Shown here in pieces: positions 1-9,582 of a stretch of DNA of 64,000 nucleotides. This stretch comes from Sesamum alatum. Taxonomy: Eukaryota; Streptophyta; Magnoliopsida; Lamiales; Pedaliaceae. The translations under genes were made by a program, and so were the position numbers. The stretch's first letter is position 1, and the number at the start of each line of letters is the position of its first letter. The stretch is from contig JACGWO010000007.1 in assembly GCA_034509735.1 (NCBI GenBank), forward strand, positions 22,348,046 through 22,412,045, in the 5' to 3' direction. The notes below the pieces were generated by a model that was given only the letters and a program-made list of their open reading frames with translations, searched no databases and was not told the origin of the DNA.

Positions 1-70
1 TACACCACGAATATTTGAAATAGGTTATATAAGCCTAACAAGATTGGTTTCACGGTCACCTATTTTAATA

Positions 71-424
71 GCTAAAGCCTATTCGAAGATGTTACAGGTA
101 GAGAAGCAAAAATAGGTGCAAATTGACTATAGTGATAGTGCACATAAGGTTTTTGTGCAATCACGTGGAGCTGATCCAAGGCACGAGGTAGGAAGTAGCA
201 ATGGTAGATTTGGAGGTAAAAAGAAGATTGATAAGAGGAATTTGGTTTACACTCAATGTGAAAAGCCTAGGCAAATGAAGGATAGCTATTTTAAGTTACA
301 CGGTTATCCCAATTGGTATAAGAAGTTCATGGATCAGAAACGGAGAAATTTGAATCGAGCGCATCTAGTAAAACTGATGAAAATGATGCACCAAGCACAA
401 GTGATAGTCAGACATAGAACATAA
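71..424 (+). pseudogene. Copia element O: gag fragment with decayed zinc knuckle
   Basis: This is the C-terminal part of a Ty1/copia nucleocapsid (Gag) on the plus strand; the N-terminal part lies left of the window. The reading frame opens with a segment like AKAYSKMLQVEKQ, a common copia Gag motif, hits a stop at 113, and continues to 424. The zinc-knuckle region reads CEKPRQMKDSYFKLHGYP, the plant copia type that ends in a GYP.WYK motif. Some expected Cys positions are replaced (for example DSYF where DCF is usual), so metal binding is probably lost. It belongs to the same old element as the protease at 576 and the integrase at 2690. Identification of the family is confident; this copy is dead. 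Confidence 0.75.
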
Positions 425-575
425 ATTCAGACATGATACGCATTGAGATGTAGAGGTTTATGAGGGAACTGAGGCCATTAGAGACAAAAAAGTACAAACA
501 TGATAAATTTTGAAGATTTTGCAGCCATTGCTTCTACTAAGTCTAAATTTGATGCATTATTAACTGATTTTTTTT

Positions 576-755
576 ATTATAGATAGGGGAGCTACTAACC
601 ATATATGTGTGGACTTCATTGCTTTTCATACACTTAAACCTCTCCTTCGGTATTCCTTTATAAATTTCCCTGATGGTAGTACAAAATCTGTGACTAAGGC
701 TGGAGATGGGCCTGTCAATATGTAGGGTCTTGTCATATCGAGGTTTATTCTTATT
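576..755 (+). pseudogene. Copia element O: aspartic protease remnant
   Basis: A short stretch reads IIDRGATNHICVDFIAF, which matches the copia protease active-site region (consensus DSGATNHI). The catalytic Asp is present, but the next residue is Arg instead of Ser/Thr. The frame continues through a segment like FPDGSTKSVTKAGDGPV and then meets a stop near 723. A MITE inserted at 764 cuts the downstream part. The protease would have cleaved the Gag-Pol polyprotein inside virus-like particles. Confidence 0.7.
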
Positions 756-763
756 TAAAAATA

Positions 764-1184
764 GAAAAAATTGTACTTTTGGTCCCACAGGATATACCCT
801 GTTGCACTTTTGGTCTCATTGTTTACGGACTCAACACTTTTGGTCCCGCATGAACTAAAAGTATTGCACTTTTGGTCCCATCGCCGTTAATGCTGTTAAT
901 ATATGGATGAAAAACCACCTTTAAAAGTCAAATGCGGTTGTCTATGGTTTAAAACCACTAAAATTTTATATACCACCTTTATAAATTTTAGTGGTTTTAA
1001 ACCATAGAGAATAACCTTTGACTTTCAAAGGTGGTTGTCCATCCATAAGTTAACAGCATTAACGGCATGGGACCAAAAGTGCAACACTTTTGGTTCCAGT
1101 TGAACCAAAAGTATTGAGCCCGTAAACAATGGGACCAAAAGTACAATAAAATATATCCTATGAGACCAAAAGTGCAATTTTCTC
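764..1184. mobile_element. Palindromic Mutator-like MITE (421 bp)
   Basis: Almost the whole segment is an imperfect inverted repeat. The left end carries TTGTACTTTTGGTCC and the right end carries the complement of TTGCACTTTTGGTCTC. Phrases such as GCACTTTTGGTCCCAT recur inward on both arms, and the arms meet near 970-980 around TTTTATATACCACC. A 9-bp direct duplication TTAAAAATA flanks it (755-763 and 1185-1193), the size typical of Mutator-superfamily insertions. There is no coding capacity. It is inserted in or beside the old copia element O. Confidence 0.8.
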
Positions 1185-1193
1185 TTAAAAATA

Positions 1194-2500
1194 TTTAGAC
1201 CCAGGCCCTAAAAAAACTTATTAGACCCAAACCCAAACCCAATGAAAAATATAAATTTGGGTTTGGACCGGATCTGTACCCATAGATACCCAAACATTAC
1301 TCAGACCCGCACTGGCTCAATACCATTAATCATAAACAATTGTGTTTTATAGAAAATTAGTTCCTTAAGAGGCAACCCAGAATTGTGGAAACTGGGCCGA
1401 TGATTATTGTTAGAATGGATTCACCTCCTACACACTTATTTTCATGTTCATATATCTAATGATATTTTCATAGGCTTATCGTCAAAAGATTTTAAGTTTG
1501 CTGGTTTTCAAGCAAAGCACCTTCTGTTGCCGCCTCCCCATTTCCCAATCACAATAAAAAATCCTCACCACCTTCCACCGCCGCCTCGCCACTACCCAAG
1601 CAAAGCACCTTCTGTTGCCGCCTCCCCATTTCCCAACTCACAATAAAAAATCCTCACCACCTTCCACCGCCGCCTCGCCACTACCCATCACCTCGCCACC
1701 TTCCGCAGCCACCTCCCCACGGAATCAAAGCGCGTTTTCGTGCAGCCGAGATCCGTGTTGTTGCGTCGCCATGGTGAGAGATCTGGGTTTCATTTTTATG
1801 GACGATTTATGAGGAAATGAGAAACGAGTTTGCAATACCGCGATTGGAAATCTGGGTTTTAGTTTTTTTGGACGATTTATGAGGAAATGAGAAGAGATTT
1901 TTGAGTGAATGGTAATTCATGTTGAGTTGGTGGGCTTAAATTTCTTTAATCAGTAGATGTGTTCATCTTGTATGTAAAGGTAGATGGGTCGAAATTATGG
2001 ATGCTATAAATATGTTGATTCATATTTCTTTGTGGTGGAATCTTTTTTTATATATATAAATAGGATTTTTACTTCTGATTTTGTTGGAGGAGGAGGTGAC
2101 GATTTGAACGAGTTTTGATGTATAAAATTCTCGATTTTAGTTTTTTAATCGAAAAAGAAACAGGATTTTTTTGTTAATCTTGTGATTAGTGTAGTTGATG
2201 AATCTTAATTAGGTTTATTTTCTTCAAATTTTTTTCTAAAAAATAATAATAATAATAACAAATTGGGTTGGGTCTCGACCCAACACGACCCGACCCGACC
2301 CGAAAAATCGAGTTTGATTGGGTCTACAGACCCATGGGTCTTAACTTGAGTTCATTAGATTGGGTAGGGTCTGGGTAAACTTTTTTTAGTTGGCCTTCCT
2401 TTGGGTCTGAGTCTAAGTAGAGTGAGACTATACCCATTGACAGACCTAGTTGGAAACATTCACCTATCAGATAGTGTTCACCTAAAATAGGTCCTCTTTG
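1194..2500. mobile_element. Unclassified inserted segment, possibly hAT-like and non-autonomous
   Basis: This non-copia segment separates the protease of element O from its integrase region. Its ends are rich in GACCCAAACCC / GGGTCTGGGTAAAC motifs. The right end contains CCCATTGACAGACCTAG, resembling the subterminal sequence of some plant hAT elements. I could not define matching terminal repeats or a target duplication. Inside are a Pro-rich CCGCCTCGCC-type tandem repeat (1511-1687) and AT-rich DNA. Open frames here show no recognisable domain and look like chance. Confidence 0.35.
1511..1687. repeat. Two-copy 88-bp tandem repeat
   Basis: The block beginning AGCAAAGCACCTTCTGTTGC at 1511 is repeated at 1599 with about one indel. 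Both copies end in CGCCTCGCCACTACCC. The repeat lies inside the unclassified insertion. Confidence 0.85.
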
Positions 2501-3815
2501 TGCTTAGCTTCAAGTGCAATCTTCTATCAGTAAGCAAGATGAGCAGATGAGCATTTAACCATCACTTAGCTTTATTGTGGCAGTGAGAAGATAAATAAAA
2601 AATTATATTTGTTGGAAAAAAATTCCTTTTCAACAGAGGTTATTAGTAAATTTGATGTAAATAAAGTTGTTGTTGTTTAGTGCATAAATACTATGGAGGT
2701 AGATGGCACATTTTGCATAGACGGCTAGGTCATTCATCAGACGATATACTCAGACATATATCTGTACTGGAATCATGTTTCGCTAAGGACAACAATTGTG
2801 TAAAATATGTCTATTGGCTAAGAAACAACGGTTATGCTTACACTTAGAGAATCTAAATATGATGTTTTGTTTGACATAATACACGTGGCTATTCGGGGAT
2901 CCTACTATATTAAACCATCAATCATGAGGTGTACATACATGTTAACTATTATTGAGGATTGTAGTAGGAGCATATGGACTTATATGATGATGTATAAGTC
3001 ACATGCATTGCATTTTTTGGAATAATTTATAAGATGGTGCTTACACAATTTGATAAATGAATTAAGAAGATGCGAATAGATAATAGATCTGAATTCGATG
3101 GAGAGACTTGTCAAACCTTTATGAAGAATGAAGGAATTATATATCAGAAAACATGAACTTACACACCATAGCAAAATGGTGTGGTTCAGATCAAACATAG
3201 GCACATTCCACAAATTGCTAGAGCACTTATGTTTCAAGCTTCAATGCCCAGTAAATTTTGGGCACATTCTATTTTAATTGACACATATATAATAAACAGG
3301 TTACCTATACTAGTTTTGCACTGGAAATCTCCTTTATGAGGTTTTGTATGGCAAGACTACAACATATGATTATATGAGATAATTTCGGTGTTTGTGTTTT
3401 CGCATCATACATTGCCTCATAAGTCTATATTTGATCATAGGGCTATCATATATGTTTTTCTTGGGTATGGGATTGGACAAAAGGGATTTCAACTCTTTGA
3501 TCTAAATTTTAACTCTTTGCTTATTTTTAGGAATTTCACATTGCATAAAAGTGTGTTTCCTTTTCAGTCTTTACCTACAGAATCTCACACATGTTAACTT
3601 CTATTCAATTTTAGTTGATAATGAAGATTCTTTATCAAGTGATTCCACTTTATCTAGTCCATCCCCTTCGCCAAACAGACAACCTATTTATGATAATAGT
3701 CGCACTTCCCTTTCAAAAGATTGTTCCTTCAATGAGCACTTTGCCTCCTTGGAGGTCTCAAAGAAATACACAAAGACCCAACTTGGCTCATGACTTTGTG
3801 TGCAATAATACTTTT
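2500..3815 (+). pseudogene. Copia element O: GAG-pre-integrase and integrase remnant
   Basis: The copia frame resumes at about 2510 with NLLSVSKM and continues to a GAG-pre-integrase motif (WHILHRRLGHSS, near 2705). The integrase core follows at 2860-3015, where FDIIHVAIRGSY corresponds to the usual HxDxWG motif with the catalytic Asp changed to Ala. Further on are a segment like ARALMFQASMPSKFWAH (about 3220) and the integrase C-terminal motif VFLGYGIGQKGFQLFDL (about 3445-3500). Several stops and frameshifts separate these pieces. The coding region is cut at 3821 by element I and resumes at 9583. Confidence 0.75.
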
Positions 3816-3820
3816 ACCTC

Positions 3821-4586
3821 TGTGAAATTAATGGCCCAAACCCAATCGGCTCAAACCTAGTCTGAATTGGACGGCAGGCTTTTCTCAAGCCCACACCTGC
3901 ACAGATCCACTTGCTGACCCGGTCCACACTCAGCCTGACCCGTCTCCAACCCTAACCCGTTCTACTTAAATGGCTGAAACCCTATCAACACCCTTTCAAT
4001 CTGTGCCCCTTCATTTCAGCCTCGTTTCCTCCAACAGTTGCCTATCTCACCTCTTTCTCTGAAATGGCTCCTCATCCTCCTCTGTCGTTGTTAATGGCGG
4101 ACCACTATAAAAGCCCTTATCTTCTTCCTCCTAAAGTATTAAGTCTGCATCCTTTCCTTCTTCTCCTTACTTCTCTTTCCCTCGTCTACAATCAGAACCT
4201 CTGTGGTTAAACCCTTAATTGCCTTTGTGGCCGAACCTTCGTGGTTCTGAGTTTAAAGCCTCCGTTGCTGAACCTTTGTGGTTCTGAGTCCTAAAGCCTA
4301 TGTGGCCTTACCTGTGTGGTTGTTGTGATCGAAGCCTTGCAACCGTGAGACTGGGTTGCCGGCCTCTGGCCTTGGTGGGTCTTGGGTCGTGCCAGGAACA
4401 GGCTTCCTGAGCCTTTACTCTGTGATCCTAATCTTTGATCACGACGTTTTAATTACACACTTGATCTGTTCCTATTTTGCTTTAATTTGTTAATTTGTAT
4501 TTAGGGTTCTTGTACCCGTCTATTCTCTGTAATAGTTGGAAAGGTTGAAAAATGAAAAGTTGTATCCTGGTGTTGTGTTCCTAACA
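3821..4586 (+). repeat. 5' LTR of copia I
   Basis: This 766-bp LTR starts TGTGAAATTA and ends TGTTCCTAACA, and matches 8812-9577. A TATA box (CTATAAAAG) lies at about 4105-4113. Downstream are imperfect repeats of about 37 bp built on GAACCTTTGTGGTTCTGAG (4233 and 4270). Confidence 0.93.
4105..4113 (+). promoter_or_regulatory. TATA box in 5' LTR of copia I
   Basis: CTATAAAAG occurs about 285 bp into the LTR, and an identical motif sits in the 3' LTR (about 9097-9105). It is the only strong TATA motif in this LTR and would place the U3/R boundary shortly downstream. Confidence 0.55.
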
Positions 4587-4587
4587 G

Positions 4588-4600
4588 TGGTATCAGAGCC
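4588..4600 (+). other. Primer-binding site of copia I
   Basis: TGGTATCAGAGCC lies 1 bp after the LTR end. It is complementary to the 3' end of plant initiator tRNA-Met, the usual copia primer. Confidence 0.9.
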
Positions 4601-4836
4601 TGCGTTCAGCCCAGGGCTCGCTCGCCTCTACGGTAATATCTTTCCCTTTACTTACTTATTATTATCAGACCTGTTACCGATCCTTGCTAACTTCCTCCCC
4701 TGGCCAGGCCTTAGAGGCTGTTGGGTATCTGGCTCGAGGGGTTAGTCAAGCACCCCATTACTTCCCGCAATTTCATTATTTGCATACTGGTGATTGATAT
4801 TGTCTTATCTATCCATCTGTTGCTATTTGTTTCAAT

Positions 4837-5019
4837 ATGACTGGATATACTCTCATGCCTTTTGATGGGAAAACCGATTTCACTATATGGCAACAAAAGA
4901 TGAAAGGCATATTGATTCAACAAAAAGTGTTTAAGGCTATAGATGGAAATTATGCTGAAACTGTTTCTGAAAAAAAATACTGGAAAATGATGAGTATGCT
5001 TATTCCTCTATCATTCTGA
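4837..5019 (+). CDS. Copia I Gag, N-terminal part (60 aa, before frameshift)
   Basis: The frame begins MTGYTLMPFDGKTDF and continues IWQQKMKGILIQQ, the N-terminal motif of plant copia Gag proteins (DUF4219/UBN2 type). The start is the first ATG after the leader, about 250 bp downstream of the PBS. A frameshift near 4985-4990 makes the frame run out at 5019, and the homologous Gag sequence continues in the frame opening before 5034. Gag forms the virus-like particle in the cytoplasm. Confidence 0.75.
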   Translation: MTGYTLMPFDGKTDFTIWQQKMKGILIQQKVFKAIDGNYAETVSEKKYWKMMSMLIPLSF

Positions 5020-5033
5020 ACTTATCTGACTCT

Positions 5034-5567
5034 GTGATTAGAAAAGTTGGTAAACTGAATTCTGCAAAGGAATTATGGGACAAACTGGTAGAGCTTTATA
5101 CTGAAACATATCTGCCCAGTAAACTTTTCTTGCTTGAAAAATTCTTCAGATATAAACTTGATATTGCTAAAAACATTGATGAAAATATTGATGAGTTTAC
5201 CAAACTGATTCAGGATATAAAGTTGACTGGTGATAAGAATATTGATGATTATTCTCCTATTGTGCTTTTAAATGCTATTCCTGACTCATATGGTGATGTT
5301 AAAGCTGCTATTAAGCATGGACGGGATAATTTCAATCTTCAAACTGTGATAACTGGTCTCAAGAGTAAAGAAATGGACTTAAAAGCCAATACACCAAGTC
5401 AGAGTCAGAATGAGGGGAACTTTGTAAGAGGAAGAAACAAAAACAGAAACTTAGATCATAAGCTTAGAAAGCATAGCAAAAGCAGGAGTAAGTCTAGGGG
5501 TAAGTCTAAACACAAATACAAGTCTGATAAGAACACCAATGACAAAAATGATAAAGAAATGCTATAA
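5034..5567 (+). CDS. Copia I Gag, central and C-terminal part (177 aa)
   Basis: This continues Gag after the upstream frameshift: a segment like NSAKELWDKLVELYTET, then a helical region (LFLLEKFFRYKLDIAKNIDE, about residues 32-51), then a very basic Lys/Arg/Ser tail likely to bind RNA. It ends 29 bases into the next frame, which carries the zinc knuckle. The shift lies in an A-rich run (GATAAAGAAATGC). Because copia Gag and Pol are normally one frame, the shift is probably an inactivating one-base insertion. Confidence 0.8.
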   Translation: MIRKVGKLNSAKELWDKLVELYTETYLPSKLFLLEKFFRYKLDIAKNIDENIDEFTKLIQDIKLTGDKNIDDYSPIVLLNAIPDSYGDVKAAIKHGRDNFNLQTVITGLKSKEMDLKANTPSQSQNEGNFVRGRNKNRNLDHKLRKHSKSRSKSRGKSKHKYKSDKNTNDKNDKEML

Positions 5568-6249
5568 CTGTGGAGGGAGGGGTCATTTTATTAAAGAATG
5601 CCAAAAGCCTAAGAAAACAATCAAGATGATTTGTGATGTAAATTTTGCTAAAACCTCTCTAAGCATGAATGAACGGCTTATTGATTCTGGTTGTACCTTT
5701 CATATGACTCCTTTCAGAGAAATCCTGACAAACTATAAATCTGAGAAAGTTGGATCTGTTTCCATGGCAAATGAAAAATTATGTGATGTGATTGGATTTG
5801 GTGATGTATGCTTGATCTTTGAAAATGGTTTTAAACTTAGTTTGAAAAATGTTAGACATGTGCCTGATTTATGCCATAATTTGATCTCTTATGTTGCCCT
5901 AGAGGAGGAGGGGTTAGAAGGGAGATGGGGTAAGGGAATCATGAAAATCATGAAAGGGTCTCTTATTGTGTTTAAGGCAGAAAGAAAGAGGAACTTGTAC
6001 ATTTGTTCTGTGAATTATGATATATTTGCAGCTCTTGTTTTGAAAAATAACAAAACTGAAATCTGGCATAAAAGGCTTGGTCATATAAGCATGAAAGGTG
6101 TTGATCTATTACATAAGCATGGAGTTTTGAATGATAAAATTGACAGTATTGATTTATGTGATGAATGCATACTTGGAAAACATCATAAAGTGAAATTTCA
6201 TTCATCACCTTCCCCAAATCCCATCACATCTACATGCATTCTTGATTAA
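5539..6249 (+). CDS. Copia I zinc knuckle, protease and GAG-pre-integrase (236 aa)
   Basis: From the N-terminus: a CCHC zinc knuckle CYNCGGRGHFIKEC (about residues 9-22); the aspartic protease active site LIDSGCTFHM (about residues 49-58, catalytic Asp intact, DSG retained); and the GAG-pre-integrase domain with IWHKRLGHISMKG (about residues 174-186) and a CDECILGKHHKVKF segment. A stop at 6247-6249 interrupts just before the integrase core. The apparent start Met is only an internal codon after the gag frameshift. Confidence 0.85.
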   Translation: MTKMIKKCYNCGGRGHFIKECQKPKKTIKMICDVNFAKTSLSMNERLIDSGCTFHMTPFREILTNYKSEKVGSVSMANEKLCDVIGFGDVCLIFENGFKLSLKNVRHVPDLCHNLISYVALEEEGLEGRWGKGIMKIMKGSLIVFKAERKRNLYICSVNYDIFAALVLKNNKTEIWHKRLGHISMKGVDLLHKHGVLNDKIDSIDLCDECILGKHHKVKFHSSPSPNPITSTCILD

Positions 6250-6935
6250 ATACATGCTGATGTTTGGGGACCTGCCAATGTCCCAACTCATGGAGGTAAT
6301 TGATACTTTCTCTCTATTATTGATAACTTTTTCAGGAAGGTTTTTATGTTCTTGATGAAACATAAATTTGATGGTTTGAAAAATTCAAAACCTGGACAAC
6401 TTTTGTCGAAAACCAAACTGGCAAGAAAATCAAAACCCTTAGAACAGACAATGGTCTGGAATTTTGCAACCAAAACCTTTCTTATTTATGCAATGAGTTT
6501 GGTATCAAAAGACACAAAACCACTCCCTATACTCCTGAACAAAATGGGGTTGCTGAACAAATGAACAGGACACTTTTGAACAAAGTAAGATGCCTTTTAA
6601 TAAGTTCTGGTTTGCGAAAAACGTTTTGGGGAGAAGCTTTATTAACTAATGCTTATCTGATAAATCATTCTCCTTCGGTGCCTTTATCTGGAAAACTGCC
6701 TGAATGCATGTGGACTCGACATGAGATTGGTATTTCTAATCTGCGCATATTTGGCTGTTCTGCATTTTCACTTCAACACGGTAATAAACTTGATGCACGT
6801 GCACAAAATTGTGGGTTCATTGGTTATTCAGATGGGGTTAAGGGATACAGATTATGGCTTAAAAGCCACCCTGGTTTTAAGGTCACATCAGTAGGGATGT
6901 TACCTTTAATGAATTTGAAATGCCTTGCTTGTTAG
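6250..6935 (+). pseudogene. Copia I integrase core, several frames
   Basis: Immediately after the stop the same frame reads IHADVWGPANVPTHGG, the integrase HADVWGP motif with the first catalytic Asp. Frameshifts follow: the second catalytic segment (RTDNGLEF) is visible near 6440 in one frame, and the EQNGVAEQMNRT segment near 6540-6570 runs into the frame 6561-6935. That frame holds a segment like LRKTFWGEALLTNAYLI and the C-terminal motif FGCSAFSLQHGNKLDARA. The D,D,E triad can be traced but the frame is broken at least twice. Confidence 0.8.
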
Positions 6936-7225
6936 AGTCTCCTAAGAAAGACTTAGATCTCAACTTAGAGAGTACCTTCAATAAGGTGGAGGGTGTTTCT
7001 GAAGAAAACCCTCCTGAAGAACAAACTAGGAGTGAACATGCAGATGTTGAGAATGAAATCACTAATAACCCTAGGACTAGTGATTATCAACTTGCTAGGG
7101 ATAGAGAAAGGCATGAACATAGGGTTCCATCTAAGTATAGAGACTTTCACCTAGCTCTCAACACTGAAAATATTGAACCAGTATCTTATGAAGAAGCTCT
7201 AGAATTAGGAGACTCTAAGCAATGA
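6920..7225 (+). CDS. Copia I integrase-RT linker (101 aa)
   Basis: An acidic linker (stretches such as VEGVSEENPPEEQTRSE) leads to the motif EPVSYEEALELGDSK that precedes copia reverse transcriptase (consensus P.s..EAl....W). A stop at 7223 stands where W is expected before KAMNEEIESL, and the frame then continues at 7235. Confidence 0.75.
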   Translation: MPCLLESPKKDLDLNLESTFNKVEGVSEENPPEEQTRSEHADVENEITNNPRTSDYQLARDRERHEHRVPSKYRDFHLALNTENIEPVSYEEALELGDSKQ

Positions 7226-7234
7226 GTTAAGGCT

Positions 7235-8380
7235 ATGAATGAGGAAATAGAGTCTTTAACTAAAAACAAAACTTGGACTTTGGTTCCTAAACGCAAAGGT
7301 TTGTCAGTCGTTGATTGTAAGTGGATATTTAAAGTAAAACAGGAAAGTGAATCAATTCGTTATAAAGCTAGACTAGTTGCAAAAGGCTTCACACAAAAGG
7401 AAGGAATTGATTACACTGAGATTTTTGCTCCAGTAGTTAAATACACTACAGTAAGAATTTTGCTTGCTCTTATTGCTCAATATATTTGGGAACTCAAGCA
7501 AATGGATGTTAAGACTGCTTTCTTGCATGGGGAACTTGATGAAAAGATCTACATGAATCAACCTGCTGGTTATGTTGACAAGAAGTTTTCTGATCATGTC
7601 TGCTTGCTTAATAAATCTTTATATGGCTTAAAGCAATCACCAAGACAATGGAATAAGAAATTTGACATGTTCATGAAGTCCTTCAAATTTCTTAAAAGTG
7701 CTTATGATCCATGCCTGTACTTTAAATATGAGCTGTATGATCCTGTGTTTCTAGTTCCTTATGTGGATGACATGTTAATTGCCAGTCCCAATATCTCTTT
7801 GATTAACGATCTTGGTGATGCAAAAAGAATCCTTGGCATGACTATTGAAAGATATAGAAACACTTCTACCATACGCCTAAATCAAGGATCATATGTGAAA
7901 TATGTTTTGGAAAAATTTTCTATGTTAAATGCAAAACCTACTAATGTCCCTTTGGCTGGTCATTTTCAACTGACTAAGGAGCAATGTCCAAAAATAGATT
8001 CTGAAAAAGAAAGCACGAAAAAGATTCCTTATTCTAATGCTATAGGAAATGTGATGTATCTTATGGTAAGCACTAGACCTGATATTGCATATCCTGTTAG
8101 CTACCTAAGTCGATATATGTCAAATGCTGGCTCTGTGCACTGGGAAGCTTTGAAATGGTTGCTTAGGTACTTAAAGAGCTCCATGAATGCTAGTATTAAA
8201 TTCTCTAAATGTGCTAATGGTGGGGATCTTGTTGGCTATGTTGATTCGAACTACGCAAATGATAAGGACAGTAGGAGTCTACTACTTCTTACATTTTTAC
8301 ACTATGTGGTGCATGCATTAGTTGGAAGTCTCAACTTCAAAACATTGTTGCATTATCAACCACTGAGGCAGAATACGTAG
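7235..8380 (+). CDS. Copia I reverse transcriptase and RNase H start (381 aa)
   Basis: The RVT_2-type reverse transcriptase opens with KNKTWTLVP. It includes [18 protein letters not shown] (about residues 43-60), the catalytic [12 protein letters not shown] segment (about 90-101), SLYGLKQSPRQW (about 129-140) and the YVDDM active site (about 175-179). About ten residues appear missing just after YVDDM, between NDL and GDAKRIL. RNase H begins near residue 340 (GYVDSNYANDKDSRS). A frameshift near 8275 then sends it out of frame, so the last 35 residues or so are not native. Confidence 0.88.
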   Translation: MNEEIESLTKNKTWTLVPKRKGLSVVDCKWIFKVKQESESIRYKARLVAKGFTQKEGIDYTEIFAPVVKYTTVRILLALIAQYIWELKQMDVKTAFLHGELDEKIYMNQPAGYVDKKFSDHVCLLNKSLYGLKQSPRQWNKKFDMFMKSFKFLKSAYDPCLYFKYELYDPVFLVPYVDDMLIASPNISLINDLGDAKRILGMTIERYRNTSTIRLNQGSYVKYVLEKFSMLNAKPTNVPLAGHFQLTKEQCPKIDSEKESTKKIPYSNAIGNVMYLMVSTRPDIAYPVSYLSRYMSNAGSVHWEALKWLLRYLKSSMNASIKFSKCANGGDLVGYVDSNYANDKDSRSLLLLTFLHYVVHALVGSLNFKTLLHYQPLRQNT

Positions 8381-8685
8381 CCACCACTGAAGCTTTCAAA
8401 GAAGCCATTTGGCTGAAAGGTCTTTTAACTGAAATTGGTTTCTTAAAGAAAAAGATGTCAGTTTTTTCTGATAGTCAATCCAGCATTCAAATTTGTAAAA
8501 ACCCTATTTTCCATGATTGCACTAAGCATATTGATGTTAGGTACCATTTCATTAGAGATATTGTTCGGAAAGGGATCATTAATCTGGAGAAAATTTCATC
8601 TGAGGAAAACCCTGCTGACATGGGAACGAAATATCTCACTTTAGAAAAATTCAAAAACTGCCTCAGCATTCTAAACTTGTCTTAA
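8276..8685 (+). pseudogene. Copia I RNase H, C-terminal part
   Basis: After the frameshift near 8275 the RNase H continues in another frame with a segment like ALSTTEAEYVATTEAFKEA (about 8350-8405). An open stretch at 8455-8685 carries FSDSQSSIQICKNP and TKHIDVRYHFIRDIV, the canonical copia C-terminus, and ends at a stop at 8685. The catalytic Asp in FSDSQ and the Glu in TTEAEY are present. The 3' untranslated segment and polypurine tract follow. Confidence 0.8.
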
Positions 8686-8799
8686 CCCCATTTGCATTTT
8701 CTTAACCTGTATATTCTTCTTGTTTTCTTTGCAGGTACACTTATGGTCTCGGAGATAATGCGATGATGACTTCTTGTTCCTGGCCTCTTAGATTTGGTC

Positions 8800-8811
8800 C
8801 AAGGTGGAGAA
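8800..8811 (+). other. Polypurine tract of copia I
   Basis: CAAGGTGGAGAA directly precedes the 3' LTR start TGTGAAATTA; it would prime plus-strand synthesis. Confidence 0.75.
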
Positions 8812-9577
8812 TGTGAAATTAATGGCCCAAACCCAATCGGCCCAAACCTAGTCTCAAGTGGATGGCAGGCTTGTCTCAATCCCACACCTGCACAGGCCAA
8901 CTTGCTGACCCGGTCCACACTCACCTTGACCCGTCTCCAACCCTAACCCGCTTCTACTAAAATGGCTGAAACCCTATCAGCACCCTTTCAATCTGTGCCC
9001 CTTCATTTCAGCCTCGTTTCCTCCAACAGTTGCCTATCTCACCTCTTTCTTTGAAATGGCTCCTCGTGCTCCTCTGTCGCCGTTAATGGCGGACCACTAT
9101 AAAAGCCCTTGTCTTCTTCCTCCTAAAGTACTAAGTCTGAATCCCTTCCTTCTTCTCCTTACTTCTCTTTTCTTCGTCTACAATCAGATGCTCTGTGGTT
9201 AAACCTTTAATTGCCTTTGTGGCCGAACCTTCGTGGTTCTGAGTTTAAAGCCTCTCTGGCTGAACCTTTGTGGTTCTGAGTCCTAATGCCTGTGTGGCCG
9301 TACCGTGTGGTTGTTGTGATCGAAGCCTTGCAACCGTGAGACTGGGTTGCCGGCCTCTGGCCTTGGTGGGTCATGGGTCGTGCCAGGAACAGGCTCCCTG
9401 AGCCTTTAGTCTGTGATCCTAATCTTTGATCACAGAGTTTTAATTACACACTTGATCTGTTTCTGTTTTGCTTTAATATGTTAATTTGTATTTAGGGTTC
9501 TTGTACCCGTCTATTCTGTGTAATAGTTGGAAAGGTTGAAAAATGAAAAGTTATATCCTGGTGTTGTGTTCCTAACA
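8812..9577 (+). repeat. 3' LTR of copia I
   Basis: A 766-bp copy of 3821-4586 with scattered mismatches. It ends CCTAACA and is followed by the target duplication ACCTC (9578-9582). Confidence 0.93.
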
Positions 9578-9582
9578 ACCTC

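Larger units (their letters stand above)
3821..9577 (+). mobile_element. Ty1/copia LTR retrotransposon I, full length, nested in O
   Basis: This is a full-length plus-strand copia: LTR 3821-4586, PBS, gag, pol, polypurine tract, LTR 8812-9577. A 5-bp duplication ACCTC flanks it (3816-3820 and 9578-9582). The host copia sequence is continuous across the insertion, from integrase/RT linker before to RT after. The LTRs differ by scattered substitutions and small indels, so it is not recent. Gag and pol contain several frameshifts and stops. Its LTRs are unrelated to those of the lineage that fills the rest of the window. Confidence 0.93.

Noticed and set aside
1615..1812. Pro/Ser-rich short protein with a possible gene start
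   Set aside because: It lies across a tandem repeat in an unclassified insertion, with no domain and no supporting gene structure.
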